Assembly (NCBI GenBank): GCA_029945375.1
Contig: CM057059.1
Span: 124,001 to 188,000 of the forward strand
Reading direction: 5' to 3'
Source: Agaricus subrufescens
Lineage: Eukaryota; Basidiomycota; Agaricomycetes; Agaricales; Agaricaceae
Length of the DNA: 64,000 nt
Shown here: piece after piece, positions 13,180-25,764 of the stretch
How the letters are laid out: every line of letters begins with the position of its first letter
How positions within the stretch are numbered: the first letter of the stretch is position 1
Program-made: the position numbers and the translations under genes
The notes under the pieces: generated by a model
What the model was told of the DNA's origin: nothing
What the model saw: only the letters and a program-made list of their open reading frames with translations
Databases searched by the model: none

Positions 13180-14778
13180 TGGAAGAAGGTGTTTATGCGT
13201 CTGGCATGGAAAGGCTAGCTTCTTATATACTCTAAGACTTGGTCCCAGTCTTGGTTTTGTCCTATCCTTTCTTTATCATCTTCGGAGATGGCCTATTGAA
13301 TTTGACGAATAAGCTCTAGCCCCATCCTGTATTCTCGTCACCGATCATGGGAGGCAACGTGTTGGAGATCCCGTCAATCAGTCCTAAAGAAGCATAGCTA
13401 TATGTCAGAAGTGTCCGTGAGTCAATCTATCAGAGTGCTTGACGCTGAATAAGATCTTAGTTTTGGGGGGATTATTATATGTCGTTCTGAGTGAGATACA
13501 ACGCAATCGCTGGGACTTGTGTAAATATTACTGGCCTTATGGTGTTTCAGAGGCATCTGGAGCTCAACTTAGTAGAGATTATCCGACGCATCAGACTACC
13601 TGATAGCTAGACCCTGAGAAACATGAAACACTACAGGCACTTTTAATTCTGGCTCCAAGCGAGCTAGTATTGAGTTGTCTCCTTGTTCTTTTTGCGCCCA
13701 GCTAAGCTGTAACATCAAATGTTGACATATTCAGGAACCGAAAACTACAAGAAAATTTGTCGTAATTGAAATTTCTCCAACAAATGATCAAACTAGTCAC
13801 CTCTTTTGATCCGCCCACATGCGGATCATATCAGGTAAGACTTTTTTTTCAGCCTCAATGAGTCTTTTTCGCCACATTAAATTTTGCGTCCCGTAGATAA
13901 AATCTTCAAGCCATGAATCACTCTCGGGGGTTCCACGAGAACTCTTAACAAAATTTTCCATGTATCAAAATTTCAAGATCAGCATCATATAGCTCCTATG
14001 ATTTCGACTATCGCACCTCAGGACGACACAGGATAAAACGCGTAGGCACAGTGTTCAGTTACGAGACTTTGAGATGTATATCTCTACTCGAAAGTGGATG
14101 AATGTATAAAGAGACAAAGGAAGGATTTGTTAGTAAGGGTTGAGTTTGTGTATACGATCGGTCGATCAACGATCGCCGCTGGTCAACGATCGATGTCGTC
14201 CTCGCGCTGCCTGATGAGTGGAGATGCTATCCACGGCACACAACGAACACATCGACGATTGACTGATAAGTATTGGACAAACGTTATGCATACAGCCACT
14301 GTGGAAACTTACCATCAAGGAGAAAAGAAATCTAATCAAGTTCTCACTTAATAATTCATCTCTTCCACAACCTTCAAATTAATCCAACACAGCAAATCAC
14401 AAACTTTACAAACAACAACTTTCAACTACATCAAAAAAGCAACAAAACAAATCGACACATGCAAATAATTCCAAGGTAAAAGGAAAGAGCATAAAACAAC
14501 GTCTCGAAAACGCACGCACACAAAAAAAAAGGTATGCATAAGACTGAAATAATATAACAAAAAAAAATTATGAAAAAGAGACATGGTTTGCATAATAGTA
14601 TACATATGGATATGTCGATACCGAATGAATGTCAAAAGGGAAACATGCATGAATTAATGATTGAACTAACTGTTTTGCAAAAAGCGAAAAAAAAAAGAAA
14701 ATGCATGGATATCGAGTCGAAACGAAAAAAGAATAATAAAAAATACAAAATCCAAAGAAAACCAACCACACACCTCCT
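13180..14778. other. intergenic, includes 3' region of the F-box gene
   Basis: No supported gene. Bases 14380-14770 are strongly A-rich on the plus strand (T-rich on minus), consistent with the 3' untranslated part of the minus-strand F-box gene. A cluster of CGATCG/GATCGATC words sits at about 14155-14195, without a clear role. Confidence 0.5.
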
Positions 14779-16758
14779 TCAGTGACACGACGATTCAAAA
14801 GACTTCAACATAGGTCCACATAACCTCCCCAAGGACCTCTGACTCTTCAAACCCAATTGATAAACTCGCACAGCCCCAAGTTCCCCACTATCTTTTCCCT
14901 TTCCCTTTCCCCTCCCATCATCGGTGGTAGATCCGTTATTATTGGCGGGGTCCTCGAGGCAGTTACATCTCAGGCCCGCACCCGCTCCACTACCACCACT
15001 ATTATTATCTTCGTCCACTCCACAATCCACTTCCATACCACTCAGCATCAACTCCTTGATGCGAATAAATTCCGGATCAGATGATTTGGCGAATAATCCT
15101 ATATCGACTTGTTTTTTCTTCTTAGACGACAAACAATGATTAGTGTTGTCGTTTGTTGCGGGTAGAAGAATCGAAGACAAGATCGACGATAAATAAGACC
15201 ACGTCGGCTGAGAATTAGATAGTCGGCGCACTTGATGCGATGACGATGTTGGACTTGATGAGAAAAATCGAGGAGATGGAGAACGAGATCCAGGAGGTGT
15301 AGATGGTGAGTGGAAACTTGGAGAAGCAAATGAGGAAGACATGGAAATTGAACTCGATGTTAAAGATGAACCGGCCGAAGGAGATGAGGCCGGAGATGCC
15401 GATGCTGTTGCTGTTAATGCTGTTGCTGATGAAAACGACGGAGAAGGCAGATTAAAAGTGGACACTTGAGAGGGCGATCCATCCGGAGTATTATGAAAGG
15501 AAGTAGGCGTTGATGTTGATGCAGATGCCGAGAAGGATGAGGATGTAAGTTTCGGCCAAAATTCAAGTGATATGTGAGTAAGCTCAGGGGCAATACAGCC
15601 TGCCCTATCCTGCGGAAGAAGCGAGGCCAGCAACGTGGTGCACCACATTAGTGCTGTTGAAGGGTCTTCTAATGTTAACCTCAAAGATTTGAGATTCTCA
15701 TTTCTACGCAAATTAAACGGGTACACTGAGATCGTACATATAGAATTAGTGGCTCGTAACATGTAAAGAGAGAAAACTGCACCTTCCCATGAGTCAGGCT
15801 TCAGGTGGAGATACTCCAACGAATTGCCGGCACTTAGTAGTATCTGTTCGACGACCAAAGGGTCTGCAGAATGAGACATTCTCAGCTCTCGCAGATGGCA
15901 GAAACTGATTGAAGGCGATGGTGAAGATGAAAAGGGCCAATAACCGAGGTAAGCGAAATTGATGTGGTCGAGGGTGAGAGCCTCGAGGTAGGGTGTTGGT
16001 GTTGTAACACCACGTGGGTACGTCGTGTCTGTGGATGCAACAATCGACCCACTTTGAGGTTCGTGGGGTGGTGGTGAAACACTATCGGGGGAAAAGGAAT
16101 GTTCTGGGAAGAGTTCTGGCATGGGGGCGCTGTCATCGGTGATCAGCAATGGCACGGGGAGACTGGGAGAGTGGCTCTTGGAGAGATGAGAAAAGTCTTC
16201 GTCGACAGTCACCGAGCATAATGATAGCCCCTTCAAATGGTGACACGACGAGAGGATGGTATTGAGCAGCGTTAGACTCGGAAAAATGGAGTGCTGTATT
16301 CGTAAATAGGTCATCGTTGGTAGCTTGAGCACAGTGGTGAGGGCGTTCTGCCATGCAAATTGAAGCGACTTGATTTGAAGAGTGCTAGTGGAGTCCAGCG
16401 CCCCAAACTCGAGCTGCCGGAGGTCCGTAAGGAGTCTGAGCAGTCGTGGCAGAGTGGATTCTTCGATAATCCAATGGGCAGAACGGGAGGAGCCACCATC
16501 GAGGATCTGGAGGCTTCGGACGAAGGGAATAATGTCGGGATCTGCTTCGAGCACGGCATAGAGCCGGGAACAGAGGATGTTGGGGGGTAGGCGGGACGGG
16601 GGGAGGGAGGAGAGGGAGATGGAGGCGAAGAGGTGGTAGCGGGCCGATCTGAGCCAGGACTTGCTGACGAGGGCGCAGGCGGCGAGGGCGGCGTGGTCGG
16701 CGTGGACGTGGTCGATGACGGTGTCGACGAGCTCCTGGGGCAGCAGCGGCGAGCTCAT
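14779..16758 (-). CDS. F-box protein
   Basis: Single exon, 659 residues, ATG at 16758 in a good context (CCACCATGAG). Residues about 5-50 form an F-box: LLPQELVDTVIDHV, then AALAACALVSKSWLRSARYH, where the Pro, Leu, Val-Ser-x-x-Trp pattern is characteristic of fungal F-boxes. Residues about 60-400 contain Leu-rich segments that look like degenerate leucine-rich repeats (for example LTDLRQLEFGAL, LKSLRLTLED), the usual substrate-binding part. Residues about 405-520 are a very Ser/Pro/Thr-rich low-complexity linker. The C-terminus has Gly-rich and acidic stretches. By family it should join an SCF ubiquitin ligase through Skp1; the target is unknown. Confidence 0.85.
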   Translation of the reverse strand: MSSPLLPQELVDTVIDHVHADHAALAACALVSKSWLRSARYHLFASISLSSLPPSRLPPNILCSRLYAVLEADPDIIPFVRSLQILDGGSSRSAHWIIEESTLPRLLRLLTDLRQLEFGALDSTSTLQIKSLQFAWQNALTTVLKLPTMTYLRIQHSIFPSLTLLNTILSSCHHLKGLSLCSVTVDEDFSHLSKSHSPSLPVPLLITDDSAPMPELFPEHSFSPDSVSPPPHEPQSGSIVASTDTTYPRGVTTPTPYLEALTLDHINFAYLGYWPFSSSPSPSISFCHLRELRMSHSADPLVVEQILLSAGNSLEYLHLKPDSWEGAVFSLYMLRATNSICTISVYPFNLRRNENLKSLRLTLEDPSTALMWCTTLLASLLPQDRAGCIAPELTHISLEFWPKLTSSSFSASASTSTPTSFHNTPDGSPSQVSTFNLPSPSFSSATALTATASASPASSPSAGSSLTSSSISMSSSFASPSFHSPSTPPGSRSPSPRFFSSSPTSSSHQVRRLSNSQPTWSYLSSILSSILLPATNDNTNHCLSSKKKKQVDIGLFAKSSDPEFIRIKELMLSGMEVDCGVDEDNNSGGSGAGAGLRCNCLEDPANNNGSTTDDGRGKGKGKDSGELGAVRVYQLGLKSQRSLGRLCGPMLKSFESSCH

Positions 16759-19539
16759 GGTGGGGAGGAGAGGAGCTGCTAAACGATTTTTAAAAAGGCA
16801 AGGCGATCGATCTCATCAGCCACCGGCCCGGCACATCTCGGCCACCGCCTCCCACCCTGCTCGACGCAGCCTCCTGCTCTCCCAAAGCAGTCTAGCATTC
16901 TCGGAATACCAATACGGGGTTTGTCTCGGCTGGCCCACCATGGACGTGACTGCTGGGGGATAGAATGGACCCGAGATGAGCTGTGCGCCCAATGAAACGT
17001 AGGTCCGAGGCTGCTGACTAAGCCAACTCCTCCGTGAGAGCGCCGGCGGCCTAATCGAGTTTAGAGGCTCGAGTCTCCATCTTCTCCTACACTTAACCTG
17101 GGCCGAGAGAACCAATGACGCGGGGACGACTACACATATCCGCAATTCAAGACGACGAGTTCGACAGTCAATTAGTCTCGCAGATCCTCTATATACATGA
17201 TTCCAATCATGACGACCGTCGCTCCCAATTTGTCCGGCCTGACATGCAGAACAGGCATTGCTGAGTAGCGGGGGTATTTCCATAGTGCATTCTTTCTATC
17301 CTGGCGTCTAGCGCGCTTCTAGTTTACTGATCCCAGGCTATCCAAGTCTCTAAAGTCCGCTTCATCGCTCCGGGCTTGCCGCCCTGCCCACAGTATTGAT
17401 TAAATAATCCTTGATACTTTAGTTGATGGAAGGCCGGACACGTATCATTCAAGTGCTTGACGTTCTTCTGGGTCTTTATCTTCTATGTGTATCTAGCACA
17501 CTCGACCATGTTTCTAATTAAATGGTTATCTTTACGTGGCAGATATCGAGTGGAAGCGGATTTGGCATGATAAGCCTGAGGACGGGAACATCGCCCTCCG
17601 GCAATCAAAACTTGAGTGACCGTTACAGGGCTCCCCAACAAATTGGGCACTCTCAAATTTCAATTGCACTCGTCCATCAGCTCACACCTGCCAAAGGTGT
17701 TTCACCTCAGTGACAGAAACAGAATTTTCTCGCAACATCATGATGATGGGGACTGACATCCACGCTCTACCCGCGAGAACCTTCGACCATAAACATGTCA
17801 AAGTAGCTCGGCAATTGGTCGTCGATCATCTGCTCTACATGATCAAATAACGTGTAGTTTTGGGTATAGATTGGCACAGGATTGGCACTTGACTGCCTGG
17901 GGCCTGTCATGTGTTAGCTTCTATTAGGTTTGCGCATAACAGCGACATAAAACGGGTAGACCCTCTTTTGTTCAGGTGTTTTTAGTCTGAAGCTCTGGGC
18001 AAGTTGCAAATAGCTAGTACACCCGATGCAAGGCCAAGCTATTGGAACCGAAACTATATAGTATTGACCCAACGGTTTGAAAATCTAGTTAATACCAGTC
18101 CCAACTAAAGTTGAATTAGTTCGAACGTTCCGTTATAGGGTCTGGTAGGGTCTCTTTGCAACACAAAAAACCAATTAGGACGGCACTGGTCTGGGAATAG
18201 AACGTCATATGAAGCTACTTTTCGATCCAACTCCATCGCGCTCGTAAGCTGCATTTTCAAGACGCCATGAATGTATCCTTTTTACAACACTTCTAACCAC
18301 ATCTGTTGCTTTTAATTTCCCATGCGAGAAACTCGGACTAATGAGTAAGTGGAATGATAAGTTCAAGAGAGTAATCTGAATAGAGCAAACACGGTCTCAG
18401 CTATGGCTACCGTTTCCTGAAATGAACATTCAAGATTGTACTAACATCAAGGTTTTACGATACGAGCGTCGGAACGTTCTTATCCAAATTGATCATCGTA
18501 GGGGGGGTTATGTAGTTATGTCACTGTAACATACGCCAACTGAACTACAAAATCTTTTGAATCAGTTGGCACTGGGCATCCTCTTGTCAGGAAGGCAGTG
18601 CATATATCCTAATGGTGTAATACAGTATCCGGGGAGTACGGAAGACGTAAGCTCAGATCGAGAAGGTGTAGAGAAATGCAGCGACAATTGTAAGACTCGT
18701 TCAGATGAGTGTTTGGATATAAAACTATTAATTTACTCTGTACCAGCCATTAGCCGGAACCAAATTGGCATATCATCGAGAAAAGTTATTCTTGCAAAGT
18801 TTAATACATTTTTAGTGGCGCAAGGAAATTAAGAAGGGAAGTGAGAGGAACAGTGACCTCTTTGACTGGCGTGTCACGCATTACGAAGTGACAGATCTGT
18901 CACATATTGCTGAGCGCGAGTAGTTTCTTTGCGCTGGCCACCCGTCGCAGCTTCTCCTGCTTATGATCACGATGCTAGCTCGCCATACTCCCTGGTCATA
19001 CTGACTACACACTTAATCTCAGTATAAAGCCCAATGCAACAGCGGAGGGAGGGCACCTTTCTCGTGATCTGCAAGTTTCTCTCGTGAAAGGACCAGTATG
19101 TTCCGCATGTGCGCTTCTTGGTGTTCACTGCCTCCCACGATTAAAGTTGAGCAAGGTAGTTAATATTGATTCTAGAAGTCATTGGAATGCGCATAAAATA
19201 TTTATACTTACTGCGTTACGAAATTGGAAATCATGATATCAGACTTCAGTCCACGGTCCGGAAACAACAGCATTCAGGTTCGTAGGACCTTTCTCCCCCT
19301 CAAATGTCAGTACATCTTTCTTACTATTGGCAACCCTGTCTGATGATTTCTTCTTGATCTCATGCCAGGTAAGCTTACGCCACTGATACTTCAATCCCAC
19401 GTTCGATCTCAAAAATAACACCGCTCAAGAAGCAAAGATACTTTGACACATGACTGTTTTGTTTTGGTCTAATCTTGAACCTGAATGCGGTGAGAAGTCA
19501 GAAAATTCCCATCTTGAAAGCTTACCTTGCGCCATCATC
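16759..19539. other. intergenic, no supported gene
   Basis: A minus-strand 155-codon frame at 16816-17283 and a plus-strand 91-codon frame at 18557-18832 have no domain or splice support and I do not call them. The region serves as promoter space for the divergent F-box gene (minus) and the P450 gene (plus). Confidence 0.45.
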
Positions 19540-21651
19540 ATGATAGCATTGAGTTGGCGAGACGCTCTAGTTCTATGCTTATGCCTCGCCACCCATCTCA
19601 TCTATCGAGTCCGCAAAAGGAATCTGTTACCTCTACCGCCGGGGCCTCCGAGGTGGCCGATAATAGGGAGTGCTCTTTCAATGGATCTGCATTATTCCCA
19701 CATCGCTTATAAGAAACTCGGAGGCAAGCTTGGTTAGTATTATATGCATTTCTGGTGGCAAGCACTGATGCGCCTTGGGATAGATACAAAGCTTCTGTAC
19801 TTTGAGGTCCTGGGCCAACCAATTATAGTGATAAATGACGTTCAGGTAGCTCAAGAGCTCCTTGAAAGACGATCCGCTATCTACTCGGACAGGTCTTTGC
19901 CATACTACCTAATTTCTGATACGAAATTCATCTTTACAATATCAGGCCACATATTAAGTTGTTCTCAGAGGGGTAAGATGATCCCGACATTCAGTATCTG
20001 AAAACTCTCTAACTTGCTGCGGTTAAGCATTGGTCTCGATAGGTTTTTCGTGATCCTGCCATATGGAGATGAATGGAGAGCGCACCGGCGTATGTTCCAG
20101 CAATATTTTGGGCCAAAGCGTGTCATTCAACAGTTGGAGAGGAACGAGCGAATGTTGCGTTTCGTTCGAAGGGGACTTTTACCCAATCTCCTCACCTCCC
20201 CAGAAAATTTTCGTGAGCATATAAAAAAGTCAGCTATACACATCATCAGTCGTTATGTGCCTAAACGCGACCTTCTTATTCCTATAGCTGTATAGGCGGT
20301 TTCTCCGTATCAATAACGTACGGTCTCCCTGTTCAACGACAACACGACCCACGTGTGCAATTCGCAGAATCTGTGCTCGGAGATATAGATGAAACCGGGA
20401 GTCCGGGGAGATTTCTCATCCATCTCATATCATCATTGTTCCAAGGCATACCCGAATGGATGCCAGGCGCAGGATTCAAGAATGCTGCCCGTGATCTTCG
20501 TTCACGTATAGATAAGATGGTAAATGAACCCTGTCAAGAAACACAGGAGCTATTCGTGGGTATTTGAGCTTGAGACAAACCAACCTTACTCTAAAAACCA
20601 CGCATAGAGTCGGGGAGATGCGGAAGAATGTTTTTTCACTGCAAATCTTGAGAAGAGTGGCAGAGATTCTGAGGACGAAATGTACCGTATCAAGTCTACT
20701 GCCGTCCAGGTTTTTGGAGGTGAGTAACCTCTCAGGTAGTCGGGGGAACCCTGGCTTAACAGATTGCTAGGTGCTAGTGAAACTACGACGGCAGCTGCAT
20801 TATCTGTGGTTCTGACAATACTGAAGTATCAGGATGTCCAGCGCGAGGTTCAGCGAGAACTTGATTCAGTCGTAGGTCCAGATCGGATGCCAACAATGGA
20901 GGACATAACACAGCTACCTTACTTGTCTGCTGTGATAAAGGAGACCTTACGGTAAGTAGTCACCCACAATCACCGGTATTAAGTGGACTCATTATATCCT
21001 TAAGCTGGAATCCTATAACGCCCTTGGGTGTACCACATATGACCACAAGCGAGGATGTGTATAATGGGTGTTTTATCCCCCGAGGCTCTGTTATCATAAC
21101 CAACATACAGTCCGCCCTCTCTTCTCCAAACATTATCTATCTATCCCTAATGGTGGTACTAGTGCAATGCTTCACGATGAAACTACATATCCCGAACCAA
21201 CCAAATTTGACCCTAGTCGATTTATTAAGGATGGTATTCTTCGTGATAACGTTCCCGATCCAGAAGTTGTTGCGAGCTTTGGGTTTGGTAGGAGGTAAAC
21301 TTTTCTGTTCCCTTCCAATATATTGAATTTGACAAACAATGCATTGTCTCACTAGGATATGCCCCGGATCCCATATAGCACTATCACTCACCTATCTTAT
21401 TGCCGCCTCGATCCTCCACGTATTTGATATTTTACCTGAGGTGGATGGGAGCGGTCATCCTATAGACATAGTCCCCAAGTTTCCATCTTCGTCTGTTACG
21501 TCGTAAGTTCGCAGACTCGGTGATTAGAGAACCAGCTAATTCATGGGTGTTTCTTAGTGAGCCGGGCCCATTTCCCTGCAAGATTGTGCCGCGCAAAGAC
21601 AGGGATGTGACTGGTTTACTAAAGGAATATCTCGACGATGGGCCGGTATAG
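19540..21651 (+). CDS. cytochrome P450 monooxygenase
   Basis: A membrane-anchored heme monooxygenase of fungal type. The start MIALSWRDALVL opens a hydrophobic N-terminal anchor, followed by the Pro-rich hinge LPLPPGPPRWPIIGS. Splicing restores the frame through the C-helix WRAHRRMFQQYF, an I-helix GGASETTTAA (oxygen-activation Thr region), the K-helix ExxR motif KETLR, and the heme-binding loop FGFGRRICPG with the Cys thiolate ligand. The last exon ends DDGPV then TAG at 21649-21651. Introns visible include GTTAGT...GATAG after KLGGKLG, GTGGGTATTT...CATAG, and GTAAAC...CACTAG inside the heme loop (between GRR and ICPG). The stretch at 19915-20025 does not splice cleanly and may hold an extra insertion or damage. 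The pattern fits the agaricomycete CYP5144/CYP5037-like multigene families, but I cannot place it exactly. Confidence 0.82.
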
Positions 21652-22055
21652 GTGACCAATAATTTACGTGAAAGGGATTTCCCTTCGACCTGCCTACATT
21701 AGGTTGATAAGATACAACCATTATCATGAACACAAATTTGACCAGTGTTTCGGCAATCATAACGTAACTCTACATCTCCAGCCACATACCAGGGTCACTT
21801 TCTATTCCCATTGACAGCTCTCATGTTCAAACGTCGCTGTCGTACATCGACGCCGAGTACCTGCAGTGTTTGATAAGACAGTGAGACGGCTATAAGTTTG
21901 TCTATTCGATTCATGACCGTACTCGAGTTGTCATTATAAGTACAAGAACTTTTTGGGTGAGTATAGATTCAACTGCTCGTTGGCTTTCCGCCAGCAAGAA
22001 GCAGAAATAACCAAGGTCGTCAGTCTAAACTGCCCTTGCAGAAATTGTTGCCCTT
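21652..22055. other. intergenic, nothing recognised
   Basis: 3' flank of the P450 gene and of the decayed membrane-protein paralogue. No supported feature. Confidence 0.5.
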
Positions 22056-22784
22056 TTAGCGACGCAAGGGATTCAGGAGAAGAATTGAAAGGGGAGTGAT
22101 CATGACATGCTCATTGCTCGCGGCTAGCTCTAAGCGTGCATCATAGAGTTCTAAATTGCCAACGAGCCATTGGAGTATGATGGATGCAAGGAACATCCCC
22201 GGATATGTAAGAAATTGATCGTAGGTGAATGAAATTTGCAAGTACCTGTAAAAGCTAGGTAGAGCAATACGGCAATGATAGTGATGGGTATGACTAGACG
22301 AGTCCCACTCTAGACAACCCAGATGCGCCATGTCTGAACAAAAAAATTTTCTTCAAAAAGAAAATCCAGAGATCATGACCGGTGAACTTCCGAGGACTCC
22401 CATTATCAGGATTTGTTCCACTAAGCTGACAAGCAGATCTACTGACTGGATGCTAGCGGCATGTGCTTGCGATAGATCACCAGTTGGACCACTTGGTAAG
22501 GAGCTATAATCGACAAAGCCTAGCCTGCTTTCGAGATTGAGGCATACCACATCGATTGTGGAGCATACCATAATCGCTGTTGCCAAGATAAATGCGTAGA
22601 CTGTACGATGATTAATCTTGCCATCAAGATACCGGGATTGACAGTAGAACAATCTAGCACAGAGGAAGTAGGTTACAATAGAGAGTGTGTAGAGGACCGC
22701 AGCTACGGTTGTACTAGTGATGAGGATGACCACCTCATTCGGCATGGTAATCTTGTCAAGGTGTGAGTCACTGCTCATGGCCAC
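22056..22784 (-). pseudogene. decayed paralogue of the 12-kb multi-pass membrane protein
   Basis: The first exon (from 22784) aligns with the exon 1 protein of the gene at 12024-13179 in the same order: a TSTTVAAVLYTLSIVTYFLCARLFYCQSR helix region against TCTTVVGILYILAFILYCLCIRLFYLQNR, then the HRTVYAFIL against HTIWTFIL segment. The next exon reads WRIWVV, TAG, SGTRLVIPITIIA, against WRVRAIWNGSRFVIPITMIS. The stop falls exactly where the intact copy has Trp, so a TGG to TAG change is likely. Downstream similarity fades. I call it a pseudogene, though an unusual splice around the stop is not excluded. Confidence 0.62.
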
Positions 22785-24446
22785 AAGGTTATTTTACCGA
22801 GATGCAACAGATCATTCCTTATATTGTTGTTCCATGAAAATCATTGTGTGTCAGGTTGGGTCTGTCAACCAAGATTCATCAAGGAGCCATATGGACGTAG
22901 CTATTTAGCGTCGTCTTTCTAGCTTCTTGGAAGCACCAGTTCCGACTTTGACAGCTATGTGCGCTTCCATATGCAACGAAGTAGGTTCTCTTGCCTCTTA
23001 CTCCTTCTTTCTGTAGTTTTTTTCTTTGTTTTCCAAGGCCATCTTCAACGTAATTCATCCAAGATAGCTTGAAGCGGTGGCCGCGTGCTGTCACCGAGGT
23101 GAAAAAAAAATGGAGGCTCCACTGTGCTCCGACAGTCTAACCAGGCGTGGCCTTATTGTTACATTGCCGAGATGTGGCCATCGGATTGATGGTGGTGATT
23201 GGTGGTGATTGATATATGGATATATTGATAGGTGTCTTCAGGCCATGAGAACGCGAAAGTCAAAACATAACAGGTACATTTTGGCCTCCCCGACGATTCT
23301 TCTTCATTCTTGACCTCTTCGACGAGATATGGAGACAGAAGCTCAAAGTATGAAACATGGAACTTATCGTACTTGATGTTCTTATGAGATAACATGTATT
23401 GAGTCCACGCAATATTAAGCAGTCAGGTGGTTTATGCTGATCATATGCTGCCGGGAATTCTGGAACCATCATGATGATGCCTGACACTCCAGCACTCCGA
23501 GTCCCAGGTCGCGAGAACGCTTAATTATAACCATACGAAAATTTTACTGTGCCGCTGTCAGATGAACCCGGTATTTGATCGTCGGCCTATGTCGAGACCG
23601 GTAAGTTGTGGAGAGTTTCAAGACACTGATACCTAATGAACGAAAACGAATAGGCACTTTTGTATTAATAGAATATACTTGAAACACCAAATACCGATGT
23701 GCAGTGTGAACCTGGAGAAGGCTACTATTTCTGGTGAGTGCCAAGATCCCAGAGCTGAACTTATATAGCAGACGTTTAGATATACGACCTGCCCAAGTGC
23801 TAGAGCCACGAGCTAACAGACATCGAAGTGGCAGTACTCCGTTGTAAAGTTTAACACAACCTTTAGAGAGACGACACACACAGAGATCAGTGACTCGGTG
23901 ACAGAAAGAACTCAACGGGTAAGTAAGATGTCAGTCATCCGGTCCGTGATAGTCCGGAAATAGAACGACACGAGAAGAATATGAGCTTGATCCTCTGCTA
24001 CTGAGGTTTGCTCTCGGTTGACAAATCACTGAGAACAGGCAGATATTAGTGAGTGTATCTGTTAAGAGTCGCTGCAATGCTGAAGAGTATGACATAAAAT
24101 AGGGTGTGTAGGGCGCTTGTGATGCTATTGACAGTCCAGGACACCAGGAATGCACCCCTTTCACAGCTAGCGTGGGAGAGCGGAGGGCAGACGAGGTTAG
24201 AAGTACATCGAAGTCCACTTTTATTACTGTTAGCCTGGGACGATGGAACCAATGACGGGGAGCCGACCAGCGGCCGGATGAGCTTTAGCCAGCGAAACGG
24301 GGCATTGAAGACGATTTGAGCCACCAAGAAGAGGTGGGAACAAGACAGCAAGTGGACAGGGTCACCGGCGACCAGACCAAGGCCCCAGTCATGGGACGGA
24401 GTGGCAGGCCCAAACACAGCCAAACACAGATCGACCTCCTACGACC
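22785..24446. other. intergenic, no supported gene
   Basis: Only short, domain-free frames on both strands. A short GGTGATTG repeat occurs near 23192-23210. It includes the promoter region of the plus-strand gene starting at 24447. Confidence 0.5.
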
Positions 24447-25764
24447 ATGCTCCTGACCGGCCCTCTGTCTCCTGGCCAGCCGCAACCGCCATCTGAGCCC
24501 GCCGCCGCCGGGAACACCGCCGACAACGACCTCTGCGATCCCCTCGACACTCCGATTCTCGACCCCCCGCCGCCGTATCCTTCTCCTCGACATCAGCGAA
24601 CACCTCGTGCTGGTACCTTGCCCCGTTCCGCAATAAACTCAGCCAGACGGGTTCAGTATTCACCACGTCTCGTCTACCATCAACCACACTCTTCTTCTGA
24701 GTCACAGGATAGGGGACATTCTCCTACATCGCCGGGTATTCACCCCGATGAGGATTTCGTCGAGCCTACAGAACACACCCAACTATTAGGACCGCCCATC
24801 GCCAGACGTATAGCCAGCGCAGGAGCTCGACAAAGAGCTTACTCACATACGAGCACACTGTCCGCCGCACCCTCCTTGGCTCGGACCGTATTTTCTTTAT
24901 TTCAAACCGAAGAGGATCATCCACAGGACCCTTATGCCTCTGATGATGATCATGAAGTAAGGTCGTACCTCGTTGCACAAGATCAACGTCACGACGGTGG
25001 TGTTGATACCCGGCGGCCTCGATCCCCCTCGTCAAAAGGAGGGTTCTTCTCGATGGCGAGTTGGGGAAGGTATTTCCGCCCTTTGACCAAAAAAGTGTAT
25101 TACAAGACACTATTGCACCTTATGGTGATCAACTTTCCTTATACCCTTGTTGCTTGGGTGTACCTATTCGTGTTCACTGTGGTAAGTCAAGTGATTAAAT
25201 ACTGCATTCCATCTTATTTCTCTCGTGTCAGGCCGGAACAACACTTCTCATGGCACTTCCACTCGGAGCCTTCCTCTGTTTCTTTAATCTTTTAGGAGCG
25301 AGAGCCTTTTCTCGTGGAGAGCTCGCAATTCAATACTATTTTCATAAACCGCTTTCTTATCCCCCGCCTTCTCCCCCAAGGCCCATATTTACACGATATC
25401 GCGAGCGAGACCCCACCGCTGCCGAACTTGAACAAGGAGCGATGATGAGACCCAGGACATTAGTCAGAGAGACGTCATTCTATAAAAACACATACGCCAT
25501 GGTGAATCTAGTTTCCTCCAGGCTCTCCACACCTATTTACCAAATTATTCCCAGTTCACGGATCCAACGTCGTATCAAGCTTTGTTCTACTTCCTCGTCA
25601 TCAAGCCCGCTATCACTCTCATACTTTCAATATCACTATGGGTTCTCGTTCCTTTGTTCTTTGCGTTGATTTTACCTGCTCCGGCGATTCTGAGAGCGGC
25701 AAGGCAGCTCGGAATTTGGCAGGCGAATGTTGCCGTTGAAGGGCTTTATTTGGCTGTACGGTAA
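24447..25764 (+). CDS. membrane protein with disordered N-terminus and sensor-like four-helix region
   Basis: Three exons: 24447-25181, 25232-25501 and 25555-25764, with introns of 50 and 53 bases (GTAAGT...TCAG and GTGAAT...CCCAG). The protein is 404 residues. The first ~200 residues are Pro/Ser/His-rich and look disordered. The rest carries paired hydrophobic segments: FPYTLVAWVYLFVFTVAGTT with MALPLGAFLCFFNLLG, and YFLVIKPAITLILSISLW with VPLFFALILPAPAILRAAR, ending GIWQANVAVEGLYLAVR. The pairing, the ARAFSRGEL loop and the RxxGIWQANVAVEGLYL end resemble the putative sensor-domain family found in basidiomycete membrane proteins. Its ligand and role are unknown. Confidence 0.75.

Noticed and set aside
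16816..17283. Minus-strand 155-codon frame upstream of the F-box gene
   Set aside because: No recognisable domain, odd Arg/Trp/Cys-rich composition and no splicing context.
24285..25110. Minus-strand frames over the sensor-like membrane gene
   Set aside because: Arg-rich antisense shadows of a GC-rich exon.
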